Part shown: positions 7,096 to 12,939 of the stretch, piece by piece | Numbering within the stretch: the first letter of the stretch is position 1 | Layout: each line of letters begins with the position of its first letter | Notes under the pieces: generated by a model | The model's database searches: none | What the model was told of the DNA's origin: nothing | Seen by the model: the letters and a program-made list of their open reading frames with translations, nothing else | Translations under genes and position numbers: made by a program | Origin: Helicobacteraceae bacterium | GTDB lineage: Bacteria; Campylobacterota; Campylobacteria; Campylobacterales; SZUA-545 | Assembly: GCA_031276985.1 (NCBI GenBank) | Contig: JAISMA010000091.1 | Span: 1-12,939, forward strand | Length of the DNA stretch: 12,939 nt | Reading direction: 5' to 3'

Positions 7096-9698
7096 GCTTT
7101 TGTCGCCTCAAAGATCGCCTCAACCTCGATCGATTTATATACCTCGATCAGATCGCCCGCTCTAATATCGTTAAAATCGCCAAGCCCCACGCCGCACTCC
7201 ATGCCTTTTCCGACCTCTTTTACGTCGTCTTTGAAGCGTCTTAGCGTCTCGATTCTGCCTTTATAAACCTCGTCTTCGCCGCGCATAACGCGCGCGATCG
7301 CGCCTCGCGTAATCTCGCCGTCCGTAACCATGCAGCCCGCGATCTTGCCGAGTCTTGGTATGTCGAAAATTTGACGCGCCTCCGCTCTGCCCGCAAACTG
7401 CTCTTTGGTTACTTTGCTTAACATGCCGCCAAGCGCCGCGCTTACGTCGTCGAGTAGATCGTAGATGACGTCGTAGCTTTTAATGGTTACGCCAAGCGCT
7501 TTGGCGCGATCTTTGATAATCTGCGAGGGCTTGATGTGAAAGCCAAAAATAACCGCGTGTTCGCTCGCGCCCGCAAGCGCCAGATCGCTCGCGCTGATCT
7601 CGCCCACCGCCGAATAAACGACATCCGCTTTGACTTCCGCGTTTTTGAGTTTGGCGATTGACGAAGCGATCGCTTCCAGCGCGCCCTGCGCGTTTGCCTT
7701 GAGTATGATCGGCAGGCGTTTTAGCTTGCCTTCGGCGATCAGTTCGCCAAGATCTTCAAGCGTCGCTTTGGTCGATAGCGATAAGGCGCGGCTTCGTTCG
7801 TAATCCGCGCGTTTTTGCGCGTAGCGTTTGGCGACTTCGAGATCGTCCATAGCGACGAGATAATCGCCGCTCGCAGGCGCTACGTCGAGTCCTACGATCC
7901 TTCCCGCTTCGCTTGGATTTAGCTTCTTGATTGTCGCGCCGTGATCGCTAACTATGGCGCGTATGCGCCCAAAAGCCGTGCCCGCCACGACGTTGTCGCC
8001 AACTTCCAGCGTTCCGTTACGCACGATAACCGTAGCCACGGGTCCGCGCCCTTTTTCCAAAGAGCTTTCGATCACGACCGCTTTGGCGCGCGCGCCTAGC
8101 TCGGCTTTCAGTTCCATAAGCTCCGCTTGAATCAAGATCGTTTCAAGCAGGCTTTCGACGCCCAAACCCGTTTTTGCCGAAACGCCCACGCACTCGACTT
8201 CGCCGCCCCAATCGCGCGGCGTTAAACCCGTTTCCGCAAGCTCGGCTTTTACCTTGTCGGGATTGGCGTTTGGCTTGTCCATTTTGTTGATTGCGACGAT
8301 AATCGGGCATTTAGCGGCTTTGGCGTGGCTTATCGCCTCTTTGGTTTGCGGCATTACGCCGTCGTCGGCGGCTACCACGATAATCACCACGTCGGTTATC
8401 GTCGCGCCGCGCGCGCGCATTTGGCTGAACGCCTCGTGACCGGGCGTGTCGATAAAGGTGATGAGCTTGCCGTTTTTCGTCGTCGTGTACGCGCCGATAT
8501 GCTGCGTAATACCGCCCGCTTCGCCGCTTGCCACGCGGGAATCCCTGATGTAATCGAGTAGCGAGGTTTTGCCGTGATCGACGTGCCCCATAATCGTAAC
8601 TATCGGCGGGCGCGTCGTAGCGGCGTGATGACGATCTTTATGCTCTTCGTTGTACTGCGCCACGTAATCCAACTCGTCGTCGGCGGTTTTCGTGCGTACT
8701 TCCACGCCGAATTCGTCGGCTAAAATCTCGATCGCGTCCTTGCCGAGAAAGTCGTTTTTGGTAACCATCATGCCAAGCTCGAAGAGCTTTTTGATTACGG
8801 CGGCAATCGGCTGGTTGATCAAGTCGGCAAACTCGTAAACGCGCACGTCTTCGCTAATTTCCGCGACGCTGACCGCCGCTTTTTGATCGCTTCCGCGCGC
8901 GATCGGGCGCGATCGCCTTCTCCTGCCGCGAGACAAACCGCCGCTTCCGTCGCCGCCGCCCGTAGTTACGCGATTTACGCCGCCGCCAAGCGTTTTGGCT
9001 TTTTCGTAATCGCGTTTGGCGACGCGCTGGTTTCGCTCTTGTTCCGCGAGAAAATCGCTCACGCCAATCGACAAATCGGGCATAACGACCATATTTTCCT
9101 CAAAGTGATCGTATCCGCCCAGATTGCGATCGCGCATAATTTCAATGCGCTGTCCCTGCTCTTTTCTGACGGTATTGGCGACGATTTTCTTCTCTTTTTT
9201 CGGCTTGCGCTCCTCTTCGGCTACGCTCGCGGCGATCTTATGCCTGCCGTATCCGTGCGTAAAGGCTTCGTTTGGCGTCGTCGGCGCGGCGATCGGCGGC
9301 GCGATCGGGCGCTTTTTATTTACAATCGTAAGTCCCGACGGTTTTCTGGCTATCTCAATCGGGCGCGCGATTGGTTGCGGTTGCGGCTTTTCTTGTTTAG
9401 CGGGTTGCGGCGCGGCTCTGACTTCGGCAGTTTTCGTCTCCGTCGGTTTTACTTGCTTCGTCGTTTCCTCTTTTTTGGGCGCGGCTTTTTTGGCGGGCGC
9501 GGGAGGCGCGGGAGAATCGGTTTTCGTCGGCGCGATCGCTTTGCCCATAAGATAATTCACAAGCCGAACCGCCTGCTCCTCCGTAACGGAGCTTTGCTGC
9601 GATTTGGCGGCGATCCCTAGCGCTTTGCAGGCGTCGAATACCTCTTTGGGCTTCTTTGCCGCTTCTAGCGCGACTTCCGTAATTTTCACTGTAATCAA
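7092..9698 (-). CDS. infB: Translation initiation factor IF-2
   Basis: This GTPase delivers initiator fMet-tRNA to the 30S subunit and promotes subunit joining. With a TTG start it has 868 residues. The order is: an IF2-N domain (1-52); a long Lys/Pro/Ala-rich linker to about 280 with a basic patch RGRRRRSRPIARG; a second IF2-N domain (287-335); the G domain with GHVDHGKT (371-378), DTPGHEAF (from 417), NKMD (471-474) and SAK (507-509); then the beta-barrel and fMet-tRNA-binding C-terminal domains. All GTP motifs are intact. I place the start at TTG 9698-9696: it overlaps the ylxR stop as TTGA and lies 8 bases after AAAGGAG. A GTG three codons later is the alternative but sits 17 bases from that site. 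The stop overlaps rbfA. Confidence 0.95.
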   Translation of the reverse strand: MITVKITEVALEAAKKPKEVFDACKALGIAAKSQQSSVTEEQAVRLVNYLMGKAIAPTKTDSPAPPAPAKKAAPKKEETTKQVKPTETKTAEVRAAPQPAKQEKPQPQPIARPIEIARKPSGLTIVNKKRPIAPPIAAPTTPNEAFTHGYGRHKIAASVAEEERKPKKEKKIVANTVRKEQGQRIEIMRDRNLGGYDHFEENMVVMPDLSIGVSDFLAEQERNQRVAKRDYEKAKTLGGGVNRVTTGGGDGSGGLSRGRRRRSRPIARGSDQKAAVSVAEISEDVRVYEFADLINQPIAAVIKKLFELGMMVTKNDFLGKDAIEILADEFGVEVRTKTADDELDYVAQYNEEHKDRHHAATTRPPIVTIMGHVDHGKTSLLDYIRDSRVASGEAGGITQHIGAYTTTKNGKLITFIDTPGHEAFSQMRARGATITDVVIIVVAADDGVMPQTKEAISHAKAAKCPIIVAINKMDKPNANPDKVKAELAETGLTPRDWGGEVECVGVSAKTGLGVESLLETILIQAELMELKAELGARAKAVVIESSLEKGRGPVATVIVRNGTLEVGDNVVAGTAFGRIRAIVSDHGATIKKLNPSEAGRIVGLDVAPASGDYLVAMDDLEVAKRYAQKRADYERSRALSLSTKATLEDLGELIAEGKLKRLPIILKANAQGALEAIASSIAKLKNAEVKADVVYSAVGEISASDLALAGASEHAVIFGFHIKPSQIIKDRAKALGVTIKSYDVIYDLLDDVSAALGGMLSKVTKEQFAGRAEARQIFDIPRLGKIAGCMVTDGEITRGAIARVMRGEDEVYKGRIETLRRFKDDVKEVGKGMECGVGLGDFNDIRAGDLIEVYKSIEVEAIFEATKA

Positions 9699-9925
9699 GA
9701 GAGCTTCTCCTTTAACGACTCGATCAATTTTATATCGACCTCTTTTTTGCAATGGCGGGCGATCTGTTTTGAGATTTTAGGCGCGGCGATACATTTCGCG
9801 CAAAGATAGAAGCTGCGCCCCCGATTTGCGTAAGCAACCACCCGATTATCCGCGCATTGCAACCGATATAGCGTCTTCTGCTCAAACTTTTCGCGACAGG
9901 CGACGCAGGTTCTAATCGGCGACAT
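9695..9925 (-). CDS. ylxR: YlxR family (DUF448) RNA-binding protein
   Basis: This 76-residue basic protein carries the family signature RTCVACREKF near the start and GRSFYLCAKC at 36-45, with two CxxC pairs (C7/C10 and C42/C45). The family is almost always found just upstream of infB. In Bacillus the homologue binds RNase P (RnpM); whether that holds here is unknown. The ATG is at 9925-9923. No clear Shine-Dalgarno site precedes it; instead TATAAT lies at 9939-9934. The TGA stop overlaps the TTG start of infB. Confidence 0.9.
   Translation of the reverse strand: MSPIRTCVACREKFEQKTLYRLQCADNRVVAYANRGRSFYLCAKCIAAPKISKQIARHCKKEVDIKLIESLKEKLS
9707..9713 (-). promoter_or_regulatory. Shine-Dalgarno site deciding the infB start
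   Basis: AAAGGAG on the minus strand, inside the end of ylxR, is 8 bases before TTG 9698-9696. The spacing favours TTG over the downstream GTG. Confidence 0.65.
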
Positions 9926-9933
9926 TGGCGCGG

Positions 9934-9939
9934 ATTATA
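9934..9939 (-). promoter_or_regulatory. Candidate internal -10 box before ylxR-infB
   Basis: A perfect TATAAT lies in the 16-bp gap between thrB and ylxR. Transcripts from it would begin about two bases before the ylxR ATG and would be almost leaderless. No -35 is visible, so chance is possible. Confidence 0.25.
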
Positions 9940-9941
9940 CT

Positions 9942-10829
9942 CTAGCTTTCTTGAGCGCGCGCGCCAAGCGCGTCAAACTCAAAGATTTCCGTGCGAAAAG
10001 CGGGGAATTTATCGCGCAGTTTTGCCGCGATCTTCTGCGCCGCCGCGTCGTTTTCGGCGAGGCTGAAAAAGCTCGATCCGCTACCGCTTAGCGTCGCGCT
10101 GAGCGCGCCCGATTCAAAGGCGATCTTCTGAACGTCGAATAACTGCGGCAACATGCGCATGCGCACCGTTTGGTGCAATCTGTCGGCGCATGCGACGCGC
10201 AGCAGATCGTAGTCTTTCGTTATGAGCGCGGCGGTTAGCAAGGAGCTGTGCGCGATGTTGAAAGCCGCGTCTTCCAGCTTCATTTTTTTGGGCAGCGCGC
10301 TTCGGCTGAATCTGGTCGAGATCGATTTATTCGGAATGGTGATTACCGCTCTAAGATCGTCGTCTAGGCAAACGCGGCTGAAAACGACGTTTTTGTCGCT
10401 CAACGCGCACACGCAAAAACCGCCGAACGTCGCGGGCGCGATGTTGTCGGGGTGCGATTCGTAGGTTAGCGCCTCGCTTAATATCTCGCGCTTGTCTATT
10501 GGCGCTTTCGCCGCGAGTCGCGCCGCCGTTAGCGCCGAGACGATCGCCGCCGACGAGCTGCCAAGTCCGCGCGAAAGCGGGATATTGTTTTCAAAGCGAA
10601 ATCTAAAGGTATCTTCCGCGCCCGTTAAGCGCGTATATGTTTTATAAAACACGTTCAAAAAGGCGTTGCCGTTTTTGGTCTTCAAAAACCGCGCGCCCTC
10701 GCCGCGCACCGACACGCTGAAAAAGGTCGAAGGCGAAATCTCGACTTTATTGTAGAACTTCAGAGCCACGCCAAGCGAATCAAATCCCGGTCCCATATTG
10801 GCGCTGGTGGCGGGAACAATAACGGTCAA
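9942..10829 (-). CDS. thrB: Homoserine kinase
   Basis: This 295-residue GHMP-family kinase phosphorylates homoserine to O-phosphohomoserine, the step before threonine synthase. Visible motifs are the N-terminal VPATSANMGPGFDSLGVAL, the ATP loop PLSRGLGSSSAAI (84-96), ESHPDNIAPATFGGF, and the C-terminal GHMP motif SATLSGSGSSFFSL. The length is normal. The start is TTG at 10829-10827, five bases after AAGGAG (10840-10835); an upstream in-frame start is excluded by the tsaB end. It sits between tsaB and ylxR, as in Helicobacter, so a biosynthetic gene shares an operon with translation genes. Confidence 0.93.
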   Translation of the reverse strand: MTVIVPATSANMGPGFDSLGVALKFYNKVEISPSTFFSVSVRGEGARFLKTKNGNAFLNVFYKTYTRLTGAEDTFRFRFENNIPLSRGLGSSSAAIVSALTAARLAAKAPIDKREILSEALTYESHPDNIAPATFGGFCVCALSDKNVVFSRVCLDDDLRAVITIPNKSISTRFSRSALPKKMKLEDAAFNIAHSSLLTAALITKDYDLLRVACADRLHQTVRMRMLPQLFDVQKIAFESGALSATLSGSGSSFFSLAENDAAAQKIAAKLRDKFPAFRTEIFEFDALGARAQES

Positions 10830-10838
10830 ATCGACTCC

Positions 10839-11297
10839 TTACGCGGCGCTTAGTATATAGTTTGGCGGCGTTTGCGCGTCAAACATACTCAAATCAAGCG
10901 TTTCGGGCGGCAACAGCGCCTCTTCAAACGGCGTATCGAAAATCTCGATCTCGATCGTATCGGCGTTTTTCGTAAACCGCCGATTTTGGCGCGATAAAAT
11001 CGGCTTGCCGCCGCTTAACGCGAAACTATCCGCCGCCAAAAACGGAATATCTCTGGCGATAGCGAACGATTTGCAAAAAAGATAACTTAGCTTTAATCCC
11101 ATAAAACTGCCCGGACCTCTAGCGTAAAGTAGTTTTGTTATCTTAAAACGCTCGTCGATCGATTTCATTAACGGATATAAGCCTTCTGTTAGTGGCGCTT
11201 CGATCGTAAAGTTTTCCAAGCGATCGCCGTTTTCGTTATATACGCCGAGTCTGGCGGGTTTTGTCGCGCCGATTAGCAGTATTGTCGCGTTAAGCAA
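10839..11297 (-). CDS. tsaB: Short TsaB-like tRNA t6A modification protein
   Basis: This is a 152-residue protein. ARGPGSFMGLKLSYLFCKSFA corresponds to the TsaB signature GPGSFTGLR followed by a helix, and the protein starts with a short ASKHA-like strand (ATILLIGATKPARLGVY). TsaB partners with TsaD in making threonylcarbamoyl-adenosine at tRNA position 37. Typical TsaB has over 200 residues. This version is short and lacks the usual Asp near the N-terminal strand, as I recall for the short homologues at this position in Helicobacter relatives. It is therefore probably a scaffold partner without catalysis. The start is TTG 11297-11295, overlapping the lpxC stop by 8 bases, with GGAG seven bases upstream inside lpxC. 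Confidence 0.75.
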   Translation of the reverse strand: MLNATILLIGATKPARLGVYNENGDRLENFTIEAPLTEGLYPLMKSIDERFKITKLLYARGPGSFMGLKLSYLFCKSFAIARDIPFLAADSFALSGGKPILSRQNRRFTKNADTIEIEIFDTPFEEALLPPETLDLSMFDAQTPPNYILSAA

Positions 11298-12180
11298 AGG
11301 CTTTCTCCAACTCTTTCGCCGCCGATTTAGCGCCTTCCAGCTCGACGATCTTATAAGCCTGCGGATCGCTCAGTAGCGCCTTTGCCAGCAGATGATTGAT
11401 GTGATGACTGCCAGCAAACGATTCGTATCGCCCCAAAAACGGCGCGCCAAGAAACGCCATATCGCCTATGGCGTCCAATATCTTGTGGCGCACAAATTCG
11501 TCGGCAAATCTTAACCCTTCCGGATTTAGCGTTCGTTTTTCATCTAACACGATCGCGTTATCCAAACTGCCGCCAAGTCCTTTGCCGATCGATCGTAGAT
11601 AATCAACCTCTTTCAAAAACCCGAAAGTTCTAGCGCGCGCGATCTCTTTCATATAGTTTTCTTTGGAGAAAACGAAGCGATACGTTTGCCGTTGAATCGC
11701 GGGGTGATCGAAGTTGATTTCAAAAAGTATTTCGCTGGTTTTATAAGGCGAAAGCCGCGCAAATTTTTCGCCGTCTCTAACCTCGACTGGCTTTTGAATG
11801 ACGATCGCTTTTTTCGGTTTTTCCTGCGCTTTGAATCCCGCTTCCTCAAACAGCAGGCAAAAGCTCGCCGCCGACCCGTCCATAATCGGCGCTTCGTCGC
11901 CGTCTATGCCGACTTCTAGATTGTCGACGCCCATTGCGATCGTAGCCGATAGAAAATGTTCGATAGTGGAGACGATCGCGTTTTTGACTCCAATTACCGT
12001 GGCAAGCCGCGTATCCACCACGTTTTCAACCTTGATTGGAATCGATAAACCAAGATCGTCGCGGACGAAAACCACGCCGTAATCTTCGGGCGCGGGACGA
12101 AGCCGCATTCGCACGGGATTTCCGCCGTGCAAGCCCACGCCGACGATCTCTACGGGTTTGGCTATGGTGCGCTGTTTCAT
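11290..12180 (-). CDS. lpxC: UDP-3-O-acyl-N-acetylglucosamine deacetylase
   Basis: This 296-residue zinc deacetylase catalyses the committed step of lipid A synthesis in the cytoplasm. Zinc and catalytic residues are present: TIEHFLSA (E74, H75), RHKILDAIGD (H232, K233, D236, D240) and SHHINH near 259. GVGLHGG at 14-20 is the family's N-terminal signature. I choose the ATG at 12180-12178: it gives the family length, has GAGGAG (12191-12186) just upstream, and overlaps the stop of the small upstream ORF as ATGA. A longer frame runs upstream but crosses minC and is not homologous. The 5' end is the downstream copy of a tandem duplication. Confidence 0.95.
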   Translation of the reverse strand: MKQRTIAKPVEIVGVGLHGGNPVRMRLRPAPEDYGVVFVRDDLGLSIPIKVENVVDTRLATVIGVKNAIVSTIEHFLSATIAMGVDNLEVGIDGDEAPIMDGSAASFCLLFEEAGFKAQEKPKKAIVIQKPVEVRDGEKFARLSPYKTSEILFEINFDHPAIQRQTYRFVFSKENYMKEIARARTFGFLKEVDYLRSIGKGLGGSLDNAIVLDEKRTLNPEGLRFADEFVRHKILDAIGDMAFLGAPFLGRYESFAGSHHINHLLAKALLSDPQAYKIVELEGAKSAAKELEKAFA

Positions 12181-12292
12181 AAGCGCTCCTCGACGCCGTA
12201 ATCTTCGGGCGCGGGATTTCCGCCGCGCGAACCCGCGCCGACGATCTCTACGGGTTTGGCTATGGCGCGTTGTTTCATAAATGCTCCTCGAC
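12076..12292 (-). repeat. Tandem duplication of the minC end / lpxC start
   Basis: Copy A (12195-12292, 98 bp) and copy B (12076-12194, 119 bp) each begin with GTCGAGGAG on the minus strand and end with GATTACGGC. Copy B is the functional lpxC start. Copy A lacks an in-frame 21-bp block (codons VRMRLRP). The rest differs at eight positions that I count, all transitions. Each copy carries its own Shine-Dalgarno site and ATGA. Confidence 0.9.
12177..12278 (-). pseudogene. 33-codon truncated duplicate of lpxC, coupled between minC and lpxC
   Basis: The ORF starts at ATG 12278-12276, which overlaps the minC stop as ATGA, and reads MKQRAIAKPVEIVGAG, then SRGGNP-APEDYGVEERL. It stops at TGA 12179-12177, which overlaps the lpxC ATG. 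It matches LpxC residues 1-35 minus seven residues and has Arg where LpxC has His18. It carries no zinc-binding residues and cannot deacetylate. It has the same GAGGAG ribosome site as lpxC. It is either a harmless remnant kept because it passes ribosomes on to lpxC, or a leader peptide that tunes LpxC output. Confidence 0.7.
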
Positions 12293-12835
12293 GATAATGC
12301 GATCGGCGGCGGCGATAAAGCGCTTCGGGCTATCGAAAAACGCGCTTTCATAAACGGCGTCCCTAAAGATGAACAAGCCGCCTTTGCCCACCTCTTTTAC
12401 AATGGCGAATTCGCCTTGCGCGTTGCACAGCCCGTATAACGGCGCTAAAACAAAGCAGTTGCCAAGCGCGAAAATCTCCGCGCCGCTATTGATTCGTCCC
12501 AAAAAGATCGCGTCGCCTTCGGCTTCTACGCGCTCGCCCGATCGCACGGGTTTATGCGCGATCAGCGTTTTGGCTTTTTGCGCGACCAAACGATCGGGTT
12601 GCGGCTCGCTCGATACGGGCTTGGAAAACAGCGCGTGATCGCGCCGCGCCCAAGCGTATGTCAAGCCGCTTTGCTTTAACGCCTTGTCGATCGTCTCGTC
12701 GTAATCGCCCGCAATCAGCGTCATATAACGGCTCAAAATCGCTTTGTGCGTTTCAATGTAATTTAGCGTCTCTTCCGCTTCGCCGCGTTGCGCGACAAAC
12801 TCGAAGCAGCGCAATCCAATCTGTCTAACTTTCAT
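12275..12835 (-). CDS. minC: Septum site-determining protein MinC
   Basis: This 186-residue inhibitor of FtsZ assembly acts with MinD at the membrane to keep division away from the poles. The C-terminal beta-helix domain is clear: KPVRSGERVEAEGDAIFLGR, then INSGAEIFALGNCFVLAPLYGL, then GLFIFRDAVYESAFFDSP. The N-terminal domain is divergent, as is usual. The ATG at 12835-12833 is preferred over a TTG at 12877-12875, because a TATAAT box overlaps that upstream stretch. No strong Shine-Dalgarno site is seen. It heads the minus-strand operon, and its stop overlaps the next start as ATGA. Confidence 0.88.
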   Translation of the reverse strand: MKVRQIGLRCFEFVAQRGEAEETLNYIETHKAILSRYMTLIAGDYDETIDKALKQSGLTYAWARRDHALFSKPVSSEPQPDRLVAQKAKTLIAHKPVRSGERVEAEGDAIFLGRINSGAEIFALGNCFVLAPLYGLCNAQGEFAIVKEVGKGGLFIFRDAVYESAFFDSPKRFIAAADRIIVEEHL

Positions 12836-12866
12836 CAATCGCTGTTTTGTTGAATATAAACTACGG

Positions 12867-12872
12867 ATTATA
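12867..12872 (-). promoter_or_regulatory. Candidate -10 box for the minC-lpxC-...-rimP operon
   Basis: TATAAT on the minus strand lies 31 bp before the minC ATG, in the gap to a divergent gene. A recognisable -35 is missing, as is common in Campylobacterota; CATTTTAG lies about where one would sit. Confidence 0.4.
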
Positions 12873-12894
12873 GCCAAGCGGGACTAACGCTAAA

Positions 12895-12939
12895 ATGCCA
12901 AATCATAGAAGATACGACGATCGCGCTTACTTTAACGCT
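12895..12939 (+). CDS. Start of a divergent gene (3' partial), unidentified
   Basis: ATG at 12895 opens 15 codons to the window end, reading MPNHRRYDDRAYFNA. It diverges from minC with a 59-bp gap. Only a weak GGGA lies upstream. There is too little sequence to name it, and it may not be a gene. Confidence 0.4.
   Translation, partial: MPNHRRYDDRAYFNA

Noticed and set aside
8883..9620. Plus-strand 245-residue ORF opposite infB
   Set aside because: Its Arg/Phe/Gly-rich composition mirrors the infB linker codons, and infB is certain in this region.
7092..9752. infB starting at TTG 9752
   Set aside because: It would overlap ylxR by 58 bases without a Shine-Dalgarno site. The family N-terminus begins near the TTG at 9698.
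11290..12351. lpxC extended to 353 residues
   Set aside because: The added N-terminus is Arg-rich translation of minC and the duplicated copy in another frame. The family length and Shine-Dalgarno site fit ATG 12180.
12275..12877. minC starting at TTG 12877
   Set aside because: The extra residues overlap a TATAAT box and do not look like MinC. ATG 12835 is simpler.

Overview
The window looks like a chromosomal segment of a member of the Campylobacterota (formerly Epsilonproteobacteria). The minus-strand order minC-lpxC-tsaB-thrB-ylxR-infB-rbfA-rimP is the one I know from Helicobacter and Campylobacter. Base composition is more GC-rich than in those genera, and the sequence is full of GATCGC words. 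The palindrome GCGATCGC occurs at least 12 times. I cannot name the species.

Left part (1-5470, plus strand): a tightly packed, operon-like cluster for a surface or secreted glycan. It holds a double GT4 glycosyltransferase (5' end outside the window), a glutamine-dependent asparagine synthase-type amidotransferase, a methyltransferase-like protein with one hydrophobic segment, and a class I SAM methyltransferase. The genes overlap or abut. Two simple sequence repeats sit inside coding sequence. A (TCN)11 tract turns part of the first glycosyltransferase domain into 11 serines without changing its length. An (AG)10 tract directly after the start of the last methyltransferase puts its body out of frame with its start codon. 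The latter has the architecture of a phase-variable (contingency) gene caught in the OFF state. Removing one AG unit would give a 307-residue protein.

Middle (5471-6319): the two strands converge at about 5490, with a possible weak terminator. The riboflavin synthase gene then stands alone on the minus strand behind a 176-bp spacer that carries a 14-bp direct repeat.

Right part (6320-12877, minus strand, read from right to left): a compact operon for division-site placement (minC), lipid A synthesis (lpxC), tRNA t6A modification (tsaB), threonine synthesis (thrB) and translation/ribosome assembly (ylxR, infB, rbfA, rimP). Most junctions are 4-8 bp stop/start overlaps and many starts are GTG or TTG. 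Between minC and lpxC lies a tandem duplication of the minC end/lpxC start. It creates a 33-codon mini-lpxC ORF coupled by ATGA overlaps on both sides. A divergent plus-strand gene seems to begin at 12895 and runs out of the window.
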